Below are positions 1 through 8,065 of a DNA stretch of 64,000 nt, in pieces. Position 1 is the stretch's first letter. Each line of letters begins with the position of its first letter. Made by a program: the position numbers and the translations under genes. Below the pieces are notes generated by a model. That model searched no databases. It had not been told where the DNA came from and worked only from the letters and a program-made list of their open reading frames with translations. This DNA comes from AC-32 sp963715575 (GTDB lineage Bacteria > Actinomycetota > Thermoleophilia > Gaiellales > Gaiellaceae): assembly GCA_963715575.1 (NCBI GenBank), contig OY970250.1, positions 2,232,001-2,296,000 on the forward strand. The letters are read 5' to 3'.

Positions 1-1
1 G

Positions 2-883
2 TTCAACCAGCACGCCAAGTGGCTGAAGGTGACCCGCGGGATCCCCTGGCGCCGCCCGATCGCCTCGCTCAACTACCTGCTCAGCTCCCACGTCTGGCGC
101 CAGGACCACAACGGCTTCTCGCACCAGGACCCGGGCTTCATCGACCACGTGGTGAACAAGAAGGCCGAGATCATCCGCGTCTACCTGCCGCCCGACGCGA
201 ACTGCCTGCTCTCGGTGTACGACCACTGCCTCCGCAGCCGCGACTACGTCAACGTCGTGGTCGCGGGCAAGCAGCCGGCGCTCGACTACCTCTCGATGGA
301 CGACGCGATCGTCCACTGCACGCGCGGGATCGGGATCTGGGAGTGGGCCTCGAACGACGCCGGGTCGGAGCCGGACGTCGTGCTCGCCTGCTGCGGCGAC
401 GTGCCGACGCTCGAGACGCTTGCGGCGGCGGCGCTGCTGCGCGAAGCCCTGCCGCAGCTGAAGGTGCGCGTCGTCAACGTCGTCGACCTGATGCGCCTGC
501 AGCCGGAGACCGAGCACCCGCACGGCCTCCCCGACAACGAGTTCGACGCGATCTTCACGACCGGCAAGCCGGTCGTCTTCGCCTACCACGGCTACCCCTG
601 GCTGATCCACCGGCTCACCTATCGCCGTCGCAACCACGACAACCTGCACGTCCGCGGCTACAAGGAGGAGGGCACTACCACGACGCCGTTCGACATGGTG
701 ATGCTGAACGACCTCGACCGCTTCCACCTCGCGATGGACGTGATCGACCGCGTGCCGGGGCTCGCCGACTCCGCCGGGCCGCTCCGCCAGGAGCTCGAGG
801 ACCGCCGCTTGCGGGCCCGCGCATATACGCGCGAGCATGGAGAGGACGACCCCGCCATCGCCGGCTGGACGTGGCCGGGCTGA
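2..883 (+). CDS. xfp: Phosphoketolase, C-terminal part (5' end outside window)
   Basis: About 293 C-terminal residues of a thiamine-diphosphate phosphoketolase, which splits xylulose-5-P and/or fructose-6-P with phosphate into acetyl-phosphate plus a sugar phosphate in the cytoplasm. The frame is open from the first bases. Family landmarks are SHVWRQDHNGFSHQDPGF near the start of the visible part, VYLPPDANCLL, the VVAGKQP turn, and the closing region with PFDMVMLNDLDRFHLAMDV. The stop overlaps the start of acetate kinase, so the two are coupled: the first makes acetyl-P and the second converts it to acetate and ATP. Substrate preference (X5P alone or both) cannot be read from this half. Confidence 0.95.
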   Translation, partial: FNQHAKWLKVTRGIPWRRPIASLNYLLSSHVWRQDHNGFSHQDPGFIDHVVNKKAEIIRVYLPPDANCLLSVYDHCLRSRDYVNVVVAGKQPALDYLSMDDAIVHCTRGIGIWEWASNDAGSEPDVVLACCGDVPTLETLAAAALLREALPQLKVRVVNVVDLMRLQPETEHPHGLPDNEFDAIFTTGKPVVFAYHGYPWLIHRLTYRRRNHDNLHVRGYKEEGTTTTPFDMVMLNDLDRFHLAMDVIDRVPGLADSAGPLRQELEDRRLRARAYTREHGEDDPAIAGWTWPG

Positions 884-1890
884 GCGTCCTCGTCGTCAAC
901 GCCGGCTCGATGAGCCTGAAGCTCTCGGTCGTGGCGGAGGACGACTCCTCCGTGCCCGTCGTCGCGCTCGCGGAGGCTCCGCGCGAGGTCGCGGCGGTGG
1001 CGCACCGGATCGTCCACGGCGGCACTCGTTTCCGGGAGCCGGTCGTGATCGACGACGCGGTGATGCGCGAGCTCGAGCACCTGTCGGAGCTGGCGCCGCT
1101 GCACAACGTGCCCGCGCTGGAGGCGATCGGCGAAGCGAGGCGCGTCTTCCCCGGCGTGCCGCACGTGGCGGTCTTCGACACGGCCTTCCACGCCACCATC
1201 CCGGAGGTCGCCTTCACCTACGCGCTGCCTCGCCGCTGGCGCGAGGAGTGGGGCATCCGCCGCTACGGGTTCCACGGGCTCTCGGTCGCGTGGGCCGCGG
1301 AGCGCGTGCCCGTGCCGCGGCTGGTCGTCTGCCACCTCGGCGGGGGCTGCTCGGTGACGGCCGTGCTCGCCGGGCGCTCTGTCGACACGACGATGGGCTT
1401 CAGCCCGCTCGAGGGCGTTCCGATGGCGACGAGGGCCGGAACGATCGACCCGGAGATCCTGCTCTACCTGCAGCGGCACGCCGATGCCGGGCCCGATGAG
1501 CTCGAGCAGGCGCTCGAGCACGAGTCGGGACTGCTCGCGCTCGGCGGCTCGGCCCGGGTCGAGGAGCTCGAAGCGTCGTCGGAGCCGCGGGCGGAGCTGG
1601 CGCTGTCGGTCTTCTGCTACCGCGTCGCCGCGGCGGTCGCCGCGATGACCTCGGCGCTGGGCGGGCTCGACGCGCTCGTCTTCACCGCGGGCATCGGCGA
1701 GGGCTCGGCGCTCGTGCGCGAGCAGGTCTGCGGGCGGCTGGGCTTCCTCGGCGTCGAGCTCGACCTCGCGGAGAACGGCCGCGCCGAGCCGGACGCGACG
1801 ATCTCGACCGACGGTTCACCCGTGCAGGTTCGGGTCGTGCGGGCGCGCGAGGAGATCGTCGCCGCGCGCGCGGCCCGCGAACTGGTCTAG
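871..1890 (+). CDS. ackA: Acetate kinase, compact form
   Basis: Acetyl-phosphate + ADP to acetate + ATP. About 339 residues, against roughly 400 in the usual family. ASKHA-fold signatures are present: VVNAGSMSLKL at the N-terminus, HRIVHGG, LAPLHNVPAL, VFDTAFHATIP, RRYGFHG, HLGGGCSV, DTTMGFSPLEG with MATRAGTIDPEIL, and FTAGIGEGSALVREQ. GTG at 871 is chosen because it places the phosphate-binding strand directly at the N-terminus; it overlaps the phosphoketolase stop by 13 nt. The usual GFHGTSH motif reads GFHGLSVAW, so its conserved His is missing. Acetate kinase is the best call because of the phosphoketolase neighbour; butyrate kinase is less likely. Confidence 0.9.
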   Translation: MAGLSVLVVNAGSMSLKLSVVAEDDSSVPVVALAEAPREVAAVAHRIVHGGTRFREPVVIDDAVMRELEHLSELAPLHNVPALEAIGEARRVFPGVPHVAVFDTAFHATIPEVAFTYALPRRWREEWGIRRYGFHGLSVAWAAERVPVPRLVVCHLGGGCSVTAVLAGRSVDTTMGFSPLEGVPMATRAGTIDPEILLYLQRHADAGPDELEQALEHESGLLALGGSARVEELEASSEPRAELALSVFCYRVAAAVAAMTSALGGLDALVFTAGIGEGSALVREQVCGRLGFLGVELDLAENGRAEPDATISTDGSPVQVRVVRAREEIVAARAARELV

Positions 1891-2192
1891 CCCCGTACCT
1901 GTTTCGCCAGGTGCTCGGTCAACTCGGCGACCACCCCGGCCTGGGTGACGGCCGCGATTGCGACCGGCTCGGCGAGATGGCGCTCGAGCACCAGCGTCTG
2001 GTGCCCGTTCAGGCGGTCCTCGGCGATGCGCGCGGTACGCACGACTTCGAGGTCGGCGTAGGCGATCTCGAGGGCGACCGGCTTCGAACCGGCGAGACCG
2101 TCGAGCCGGAGCGAGCTCGGGAACAGCTCGAGCTTCCCTCGTGCGAGGGGTGTCTCGCCCTCGCGCCAGACGACGCCATAGGTCGTTCGCAT
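1887..2192 (-). CDS. Hypothetical protein, about 101 aa
   Basis: Not recognised. A small soluble protein with a beta-rich pattern (TYGVVWREGE, GKLELFPSSLRLDGL, ALEIAYADLEVVRTA) that ends in an alpha helix. This layout resembles PH-like or GRAM-like small domains, but that is only an impression. The ATG at 2192 is preferred because the 12 codons upstream of it (possible start 2228) are Arg-rich and unlike the rest. It converges on ackA, with the two stop codons overlapping by 3 bp, which leaves no room for a terminator between them. No function is assigned. Confidence 0.6.
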   Translation of the reverse strand: MRTTYGVVWREGETPLARGKLELFPSSLRLDGLAGSKPVALEIAYADLEVVRTARIAEDRLNGHQTLVLERHLAEPVAIAAVTQAGVVAELTEHLAKQVRG

Positions 2193-2275
2193 GCGTCGAA
2201 GTGTCGGCACCAAGCGCGTTCGCGCCATCGGGGAGGCCCGCGTTACACCTTGCGGGAAACCCGCAGGATCCCGAT

Positions 2276-2974
2276 CTAGCGCAGGAGGTCAGCGGCGGCG
2301 CCGATCGCGATCAGCGGCGCCGCCGGAGGCCGTACCCAGCGCAGCGTGGCGACCAGGCGGGGAAGCGGCAGGCTCACGCAGCCGAGCGTGGGCCGCCCGG
2401 TGGTCACGTGGAGGAAGATCCCGGAGCCGCGGCCGGGGACGACGGGGCTCCTGTTGTAGGCGATCACCGCGAAGTGGCGATAGGCGCTCGGCGAGCGCGA
2501 CAGGTCCTCGCTGGTCGTGCGGAACGGCGGCGACGAGCCGCAGCGGACATGGCGGAAGCGGTTGTAGTACGGCGATGCGGGGTCCTCGACCCACCAGTCG
2601 CCGCAGACGACCCGGCGGTAGGCGTAGTGGACGTCCGGGCTGGCTGCGACGCCGTACATCGTGTGCAGGAAGCCGAAGATTCCCGTCGGCGTGCGCCGGT
2701 CGCCCTCGCGCTTGGCCGGCGAGGTGCCGCGCCGGCCGAGCCACGCCGTCCAGGGCCCGGCGCTCTGCCGCCAGCAGCCGCTGCGCTTCGTCCACAGCCG
2801 CAAAGCGCCCTGCGTGGAGGCCCGCGTGCGTGCGACGACCGTGATCAGCTGGGTGGCCGAGCCGGTCTCGAGGCGGCCGGCGAAGGTCGGTGCGCACATG
2901 GCCGGGCGCTCGTCGTGCGCGGCGGCCGAGGCGGCGACGGCGAGGGCGACGAGGGTGAGGGCGAGCAGCCTCAT
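2276..2974 (-). CDS. Exported L,D-transpeptidase-like (YkuD) protein
   Basis: 232 residues starting with a signal peptide (MRLLALTLVALAVAASAAAH). The catalytic core is of the YkuD type: RRTPTGIFGF upstream, then IFLHV (His189) and RPTLGCVSLP (Cys199), matching the His...(S/T)xGC arrangement of L,D-transpeptidases that crosslink peptidoglycan or attach proteins to it. Five further Cys residues could form disulfides outside the cell. The gene is divergent from an M15-type peptidase only 20 bp away, so both cell-wall genes probably share one regulatory region. Family is fairly sure; the exact substrate is unknown. Confidence 0.8.
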   Translation of the reverse strand: MRLLALTLVALAVAASAAAHDERPAMCAPTFAGRLETGSATQLITVVARTRASTQGALRLWTKRSGCWRQSAGPWTAWLGRRGTSPAKREGDRRTPTGIFGFLHTMYGVAASPDVHYAYRRVVCGDWWVEDPASPYYNRFRHVRCGSSPPFRTTSEDLSRSPSAYRHFAVIAYNRSPVVPGRGSGIFLHVTTGRPTLGCVSLPLPRLVATLRWVRPPAAPLIAIGAAADLLR

Positions 2975-2982
2975 CGACCTGC

Positions 2983-2988
2983 AGACTA
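2983..2988 (-). promoter_or_regulatory. -10 box of the L,D-transpeptidase gene, overlapping the divergent promoter
   Basis: TAGTCT on the minus strand lies 8 nt before the ATG at 2974. On the plus strand the same bases give CAGACT (2982-2987), 7 nt before the ATG at 2995. Both divergent genes therefore appear to start transcription at or next to their start codons from almost the same base pairs. No -35 box is evident. Confidence 0.4.
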
Positions 2989-2994
2989 CGGAGG

Positions 2995-3603
2995 ATGGCC
3001 GCGCTCCTGCTGATGGTGGTCGCGCTCCAGGCGCCGCCCTTCTCGCACTCGGTCTCGCGCGTGACGGCGGGCGACCTGCCCCATTCCTGGCACCGCGGCT
3101 GCCCGGTCGCGCCCGCCTCGCTACGGCGGCTGCGCCTCACCTACTGGGGCTTCGATGGCCGCGCCCACACCGGTGCGCTGATCGTGAACGCAAAGGGTGT
3201 CGTGTCGCTGACGCGCGTCTTCTCGCGGCTCTACGCGGCCCGCTTCCCGATCCGGCGCCTGCGCCCGATCGACGCCTACGGCGGCAGCGACGAGCGCTCG
3301 CTCGCCGCCGACAACACGGCCGCCTTCAACTGCCGCTACGCCGTCGCGTCGGGCCCGAGGCGCTGGTCGGCGCACGCCTACGGGCTCGCTGTCGATGTCA
3401 ACCCGGTCGAGAACCCGTACGTCCTCGGTGGCCGCGTCCATCCGCGCGCGGGCCGCGCCTACCTCGACCGCTCGCGCCACCGCCGCGGGATGGCGGTGCC
3501 CGGCGGGCTGCTCGTGCGCGCCTTCGCTTCGGTCGGCTGGCCCTGGGGCGGGCGCTGGACGGGCTCGCCCGACTACCAGCACTTCTCCGCGGGCGGCGGC
3601 TGA
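2995..3603 (+). CDS. M15-family D-Ala-D-Ala carboxypeptidase-like peptidase
   Basis: 202 residues with a short N-terminal hydrophobic stretch that may serve for export. The zinc motif of the VanY/M15 family is visible: SAHAYGLAVDVNP supplies His127 and Asp134, and DYQHFS supplies His196. The expected action is hydrolysis of peptidoglycan stem peptides outside the membrane. It is divergent from the L,D-transpeptidase-like gene, giving a compact wall-remodelling pair, and its stop overlaps the next ATG by 1 base. Peptidase class is confident; carboxy- versus endopeptidase activity is not determined. Confidence 0.82.
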   Translation: MAALLLMVVALQAPPFSHSVSRVTAGDLPHSWHRGCPVAPASLRRLRLTYWGFDGRAHTGALIVNAKGVVSLTRVFSRLYAARFPIRRLRPIDAYGGSDERSLAADNTAAFNCRYAVASGPRRWSAHAYGLAVDVNPVENPYVLGGRVHPRAGRAYLDRSRHRRGMAVPGGLLVRAFASVGWPWGGRWTGSPDYQHFSAGGG

Positions 3604-4106
3604 TGGACGTCGTCCCCTCCGGCGTGCGCGACCAGCCCGCGGCCGGGCAGATCCAGGGCGTGCGGTCGGCGCGGCTCGAGCCGCACGTCGATCACCGCGG
3701 CTCGCTCTTCGAGATCGTCAACTTCGACGACCCCTTCTGGGAGGAGCCGGTCGTCTATGCGTACGGCATCACGATCCGTCCCGGGCGGATCAAGGGCTGG
3801 GGAATGCACAAGCTGCAGACCGACCGCTACCTGATCGCCGGCGGCTCGGTCCGCGTGGTGCTCTACGACGGCCGCAGCGAGTCGCCGACGCAGGGGCTGA
3901 TCGACGTGCGCCAGCTGACGGGCGAGGCGCCGAGCCTGCTCGCGATTCCACCCGGTGTCTGGCACGCCGACCAGAACTGGGGCGAGGACGACGCGCTGCT
4001 CGTCAACTTCCCGACGCGGCCGTACGACCGCGCCTCGCCGGACAAGTATCGCCTCGACCCGCATTCGGGCGAGATTCCCTTCGAGTGGTCGCTGGCCGAC
4101 GGCTAG
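3603..4106 (+). CDS. dTDP-4-dehydrorhamnose 3,5-epimerase-like cupin
   Basis: 167 residues with the RmlC-type cupin pattern: DHRGSLFEIVNFDD at the N-terminus, a YGITIRPGRIKGWGMHK strand-turn, YLIAGGSVRVVLYDGR, and IPPGVWHADQN. RmlC epimerises the sugar ring of dTDP-4-keto-6-deoxyglucose on the way to dTDP-rhamnose. The usual catalytic His of the R-G-x-H segment falls in GWGMHK here, so activity on a related nucleotide sugar, or a sugar-binding role, is possible. There are no rhamnose genes alongside. It starts on the stop of the M15 gene and converges, with overlap, on the minus-strand gene at 4103. Confidence 0.7.
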   Translation: MDVVPSGVRDQPAAGQIQGVRSARLEPHVDHRGSLFEIVNFDDPFWEEPVVYAYGITIRPGRIKGWGMHKLQTDRYLIAGGSVRVVLYDGRSESPTQGLIDVRQLTGEAPSLLAIPPGVWHADQNWGEDDALLVNFPTRPYDRASPDKYRLDPHSGEIPFEWSLADG

Positions 4107-4852
4107 GAGCCGAGGCCGCGGAGCAGGCGCGCCGCGATGCCGCGTAGCGTCTCGTTGCCGTAGGCCTGGCTACCGTCGTTCTGGGTGAGGATCGCGACCG
4201 AGACGCGCTCGTCGCCGCGGGTCGGGAGCGCGACCTGGTGGTCGACCCAACCGGTGCCTGAGCCCCAGCCGCCCTTGAAGTAGAGCCGCCAGCCGGGCGG
4301 CCGGACGCGGGCGATGCCCCAGCGCTGCGTCGGCGTGATCGTGTTCAGCAGCCTCAGCGCGTAGGCGCGGTGGCGCGGCGCGACCAGCCTGTCGATCCGC
4401 AGGAAGAAGCGCGCCTGGTCGACCGCGTCGATCTTGCTCAGGCCCCAGATCCCGCTGACGGGGGTGAAGCGGCGCATCCCGGCACGGCGCGCGAGGCTGC
4501 GCAGGCGGTCCGGGCCGACGATCCCGAGCACGCGACCGGCCGCGTCGTTGTCGGAGCGGCGGATCATCGGCGCGAGCAGGGCGCGGTCGCGCGGCCCGAG
4601 CGCACGCGCCCGCACCGAGGGCAGGTCGAGGTAGGCGACGAGCAGCATCGCCTTGAGCACGCTCGCCGACGGGTAGATGTGCGTGGCATGCCAGCCCCAG
4701 TGGCGGGTCGGCGTGCAGACCGCGAAGGCGATCACGCCGTGCCGGTGCGAGGCGTACCTCACGGCCGCGGGCATGGACGGCTGCCACGGGTTCGCAGCGG
4801 CGGACGCGCTCGAGGCGATCGCTGCGGCGGCGAGCAGCGCGACGAGTCTCAC
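4103..4852 (-). CDS. Exported serine hydrolase of the class A beta-lactamase/PBP fold
   Basis: 249 residues from GTG 4852, which overlaps the upstream stop as GTGA. A signal peptide (first ~20 residues) precedes the serine-hydrolase triad motifs: Ser64-V-L-Lys67 (SxxK), Ser100-Asp-Asn102 (SDN) and Lys193-Gly-Gly (KTG box). No ExxLN (Glu166) motif of true class A beta-lactamases was found, so a DD-peptidase or esterase-like role is at least as likely as drug resistance. It is the last gene of the trp transcription unit, three genes after trpA. It converges with the cupin gene with a 4-bp overlap. Confidence 0.75.
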   Translation of the reverse strand: MRLVALLAAAAIASSASAAANPWQPSMPAAVRYASHRHGVIAFAVCTPTRHWGWHATHIYPSASVLKAMLLVAYLDLPSVRARALGPRDRALLAPMIRRSDNDAAGRVLGIVGPDRLRSLARRAGMRRFTPVSGIWGLSKIDAVDQARFFLRIDRLVAPRHRAYALRLLNTITPTQRWGIARVRPPGWRLYFKGGWGSGTGWVDHQVALPTRGDERVSVAILTQNDGSQAYGNETLRGIAARLLRGLGS

Positions 4853-5274
4853 CCGGCGAGCCTCCCGAGCACCGTGCCGAAGAGCAGGTGCCGCCACGTC
4901 GCCTGCGCGAACGCACGGGGGTTCGTCAGCAGCGGCGGGAGGCCGGGCTCGCCGCGGGCGGGGTGGTAGCGGTCGATCACCGCGCAGAGCGGGTAGAGCA
5001 TCGTGTGCTCGGCGAGCGCCATCGCCACCGCGAGCGGGCGCGGAGGCACGGGCACGCGCCTGCGCAGCTCCTCGAAGGCGAGCCCGAAGACGGCGCCGTT
5101 CGCGGCATGGAGCGCGAAGCCGGCGAGCCGCCAGCCGGGCCCACCCCTCACCGCCTTGCCGAGCACCGCGACGTCCGAGTAGTCGCAGCGAAGCAGCCGC
5201 TGGTCGAGCGGCTCGGCCAGTCCCCACACGGTCGCGGCCACGGCTCCTGCCGCAGCCGAGCGCAATCGGCTCAT
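4849..5274 (-). CDS. Small membrane protein of unknown function
   Basis: 141 residues. Hydrophobic stretches near residues 8-20, 45-65 (LAGFALHAANGAVFGLAF) and about 80-100 (LAVAMALAEHTMLYPLCAV) suggest two to three membrane segments. Conserved-looking polar residues (His in ALHAAN, Glu/His in AEHTMLY) sit inside them. ATG 5274 overlaps the trpA stop (ATGA) and its own stop overlaps the next GTG, so it is translationally coupled inside the trp operon. I do not recognise the family. Confidence 0.65.
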   Translation of the reverse strand: MSRLRSAAAGAVAATVWGLAEPLDQRLLRCDYSDVAVLGKAVRGGPGWRLAGFALHAANGAVFGLAFEELRRRVPVPPRPLAVAMALAEHTMLYPLCAVIDRYHPARGEPGLPPLLTNPRAFAQATWRHLLFGTVLGRLAG

Positions 5275-5969
5275 GCGTCGAGTGCTACCCGCAGGGACGC
5301 GACGTAGTCGCGCAACGCCGCGGGCCCGTCCTCGGCGACCTCGACGGCGCGGGAGCCGACGACGACACCGTCCGCCAGCTCGGAGGCGGCGCGCGCCTGT
5401 TCCGGGGTCGAGATGCCGAAGCCGGCGTAGAGCGGCAGCTCGGTCTGGGCTCTCGCGCGCGCGACGAGGCCGCCGAGAGCGGGGGAGAGCTCGCTCCGGG
5501 CCCCGGTCGTGCCGGTGAGCGTGACCAGGTAGAGCCAGCCGTCGGTCTGCGCGGCGGCGAGCGCGAGCCGCTCGTCGGTGGAGGTGGGCGCGACGAGCTG
5601 CACGCGCCGCAGCTGGGGCCGCTCGCCTGCCGGGAGGTCGGCGACGATCATGCTCGTCGCCCCGGCGGCCCGCGCGTCGGCCGCGAAGCGCTCCCAGCCG
5701 TGCGCCTCGAGCAGCGAGGAGTAGGTCATCGGCACGAGCGGGGTCTCCGGCAGCCGCTCGCGCGTCGCGGCGAGGAGCTCGAGGCACGCGCCGGTGCGCA
5801 TCCCCTGCGCGAGCGCCCGCTCGGCGGCCCGGCGGATCACCGGCCCGTCGGCCAGCGGGTCGGAGAAGGGGAAGCCGAGCTCGACGAGGTCGGCGCCGCC
5901 CTCGACCGCGGCCTGCGCCAGCGCCGGCGTCTCCGGGGAGGACATCAGGTAGATCGCGAGCGTCTTCAC
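5271..5969 (-). CDS. trpA: Tryptophan synthase alpha chain
   Basis: 232 residues, at the short end for the family. It cleaves indole-3-glycerol phosphate to indole, which is passed to TrpB. TIM-barrel landmarks: ELGFPFSDPLADGPVIRRA carrying the catalytic Glu and Asp region, LVPMTYSSLL, IVADLPAGE, and the phosphate-binding GFGISTPEQ and ADGVVVGSRAV. The GTG at 5969 gives MKTLAIYLMSS, lacking the usual longer N-terminus with the FxxLxxxG stretch. GTGA overlap with the broken methyltransferase gene upstream and ATGA overlap downstream indicate coupling. It is separated from trpB by a methyltransferase and a 169-bp gap. Confidence 0.93.
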   Translation of the reverse strand: MKTLAIYLMSSPETPALAQAAVEGGADLVELGFPFSDPLADGPVIRRAAERALAQGMRTGACLELLAATRERLPETPLVPMTYSSLLEAHGWERFAADARAAGATSMIVADLPAGERPQLRRVQLVAPTSTDERLALAAAQTDGWLYLVTLTGTTGARSELSPALGGLVARARAQTELPLYAGFGISTPEQARAASELADGVVVGSRAVEVAEDGPAALRDYVASLRVALDA

Positions 5970-6786
5970 GGCTGGTGCCGCAGCACGGCCAGGATGTGCT
6001 GGCCGCACGAGACCGCCCCGGGCTCGCCCGCCAGCTCGAGCTCGACGCGCGACAAGAACTCGCGCAGCTCCGGCTCCTCCGGCTGGAGGGACGGGAGCAG
6101 GCCGGCCGCGCAGGCGTCGACGACGGTCCCGTGCGGCGAAAGCAGTGCCTCGAGCTCGCTCCAGCGGAAGAGCTTCATCGCCAGGTGCCCGTAGTCGGGC
6201 TCGTCGGGCAGCAGCCCGGTGCGGACGATGGCCTCGTTCTTGGCCACGCCGTCGCGCCGGACGAGGTCGAGCAGGATCGGCAGGTAGTGCGTGACGGTGC
6301 CGACGAGTGACATCACCGAGAGGAGCACGTGCCCGCCCGGCCTGGTCACGCGGACGAGCTCGGCGATCCCCTCGTCCGCCCGGTCGACCACGTAGCTGAG
6401 CGGGCCGCCGAAGCAGACGGTCGCGTCGAAGCTCGCGTCGTCCCAGCGTGAAAGGTCGAGCACGTCGGCGATCTGGCGCTCGACGACACGCTTCTCGAGG
6501 CCCTCGGCCGCCACGCGCTGCCGGTTCAGCTCGAGCTGTCCCGGCGAGAGTCGGAGACCGAGACCTGCGCGCCGAGGCGTGCGAGCTCGATCGTGAAGCG
6601 GCCCGGTCCGGCCCCGACCTCCAGCACGCGGTCGCCGGCGTTGACGAAGCGGCGCAGCCGGTCGAGATGCACGTCGAGGCTCGGCGCGGGCGTGCGCCCG
6701 TCCTCGAAGCGCGTCCACTCCTGCTCGCCGTACTCGTCATAGAACGACGCCGCGCGCTGGGGGTCCCAGCCGATCGGCCCGCTCAT
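5966..6786 (-). pseudogene. SAM-dependent methyltransferase, broken by a 1-nt frameshift
   Basis: ATG 6786 opens a class I methyltransferase: N-terminal helix region, then motif I VLEVGAGPGRFTIELARLG. About 79 codons in, near 6548-6552, the frame runs into a stop, while the expected continuation (LSPGQLELNRQRVA, then FDATVCFGGPLSYV and LVRVTRPGGHVLLSVMS) carries on in the next frame down to 5966. The total span of 821 nt is one short of a multiple of three. One missing base (GAC-CTC reduced to GACTC) would restore about 273 residues. It could be a true pseudogene or an assembly error. It sits inside the trp operon and overlaps trpA by 4 bp; the substrate is unknown. Confidence 0.8.
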
Positions 6787-6955
6787 GACCGCGCGCGCCC
6801 CCTCCGGTTGCCGGTGACGTGTCGACCGCCCCCGGGACGAATCGCCACACCCTCGGCACATTCCCGTGACACATCTGCGCAGGTTCCCCCGCTACGGTGA
6901 TTTTCCCCGGGTGGGAGGGGGTTAGGGATGGGTCCCGCCGCCTTGGGCTGCGCGC
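6787..6955 (-). other. 169-bp gap inside the trp operon with a purine-rich, possibly structured leader
   Basis: Read on the minus strand between the trpB stop and the methyltransferase ATG. It contains GGGGAAAATCACC, then AGCGGGGGAACC (about 6884-6895), CACGGGAATGTGCC and an AACCGGAGGGGG ribosome-site-like tract before the ATG. The GGGGGAACC box recalls conserved loops of some actinobacterial riboswitches such as the c-di-AMP type, but I could not align the rest of that consensus. It is the only sizeable gap in an otherwise overlapping operon. It holds no gene. Confidence 0.3.
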
Positions 6956-8065
6956 TCACCGCGCCGAGACCTCGGCCAGATCCTTGTCGCCGCGGCCGGA
7001 GAGGCAGAGGAGAATCAGCTCCTCGTCGAGCTCCTCGACCCGCGCCAGGGCGTGGGCGGGCTCGAGCGCCGGCAGGATCCCCTCCGTCCGCGCGAGCCGG
7101 CGGAACGCAGCCAACGCCTCCTCGTCGCTCGTGCCGACGTACTCGGCGCGGCCGCTGTCGCGCAGGAACGCGTGCTCGGGGCCGACGCCGGGGTAGTCGA
7201 GCCCGGCCGAGATCGACTCGGCGTCGAGCACCTGGCCGTCCTCGTCGGCGAGCACGGACGAGCGCGAGCCGTGCAGCACTGCCGGCCGTCCCGACCCGAG
7301 CGACGCCGCGCCGCCGGCCTCGACCCCGACCAGCCGCACCTCGGTGTCGTCCACGAACCCGGCGAAGAGCCCGATCGCGTTCGAGCCGCCGCCGACGCAC
7401 GCGAGCGCGACCTCCGGCAGCCGCCCCTCGGCCTCGAGCAGCTGCTCCCGCGCCTCGCGGCCGATCACCGACTGCAGCTCGCGCACGATCTCCGGGTAGG
7501 GCGCGGGGCCGACGCACGAGCCGATCAGGTAGTGCGTGTCCTCGACGTTCGCGATCCAGTCGCGGATCGCCTCGCTCGTCGCCTCCTTGAGCGTGCGCGT
7601 GCCGAACTCGACCGGGCGCACCTCGGCGCCGAGCAGGGCCATTCGCTCGAGGTTCGGCGCCTGCCGCCGCATGTCCTCGCTGCCCATGTAGACCACGCAG
7701 TCGAGGCCGAAGCGGGCGCAGACGGTCGCGGTCGCGACGCCGTGCTGGCCGGCGCCGGTCTCGGCCACGATCCGCCGCTTGCCCAGCCGCATGGCGAGCA
7801 GCGCCTGGCCGAGCGCGTTGTTCAGCTTGTGCGCGCCCGTGTGGAGCAGGTCCTCGCGCTTCAGGTAGAGCCGCTTCCCCGGGGCGAAGCGCTCGGCGAG
7901 CGTCAGCGGCGTCGGCCGGCCGGCGTAGGTGCGGCCGAGCTCGTCCAGCTCGGCGTGGAACGCGGCGTCTTGGCGCGCGGCCTGCCAGCCGGCCTCGAGC
8001 TGGTCGAGCGCCGGGATCAGCGTCTCGGGGACGAAGCGGCCGCCGTACTCGCCGTAGGTCAGCAC
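6956..8065 (-). CDS. trpB: Tryptophan synthase beta chain
   Basis: 369 residues. PLP-dependent condensation of indole with serine to tryptophan. Family signatures: YGEYGGRFVPETL at the N-terminus, LKREDLLHTGAHKLNNALGQ with the PLP lysine, AETGAGQHGVATAT, ACVGGGSNAIGLF for phosphate binding, and SAGLDYPGVGPEH. GTG 8065 is chosen because it puts the conserved YGEYGG segment at the N-terminus; it overlaps the trpCF stop by 7 nt. This is the TrpB1 type that pairs with TrpA, although trpA lies further down the operon. Confidence 0.96.
   Translation of the reverse strand: MLTYGEYGGRFVPETLIPALDQLEAGWQAARQDAAFHAELDELGRTYAGRPTPLTLAERFAPGKRLYLKREDLLHTGAHKLNNALGQALLAMRLGKRRIVAETGAGQHGVATATVCARFGLDCVVYMGSEDMRRQAPNLERMALLGAEVRPVEFGTRTLKEATSEAIRDWIANVEDTHYLIGSCVGPAPYPEIVRELQSVIGREAREQLLEAEGRLPEVALACVGGGSNAIGLFAGFVDDTEVRLVGVEAGGAASLGSGRPAVLHGSRSSVLADEDGQVLDAESISAGLDYPGVGPEHAFLRDSGRAEYVGTSDEEALAAFRRLARTEGILPALEPAHALARVEELDEELILLCLSGRGDKDLAEVSAR

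Noticed and set aside
6787..6955. Calling this gap a c-di-AMP riboswitch outright
   Set aside because: Only the GGGGGAACC box is reminiscent; the second GGGGU-AAUC half and CCGAAUCC segment of the consensus were not seen, and a methyltransferase/trpA target is atypical.
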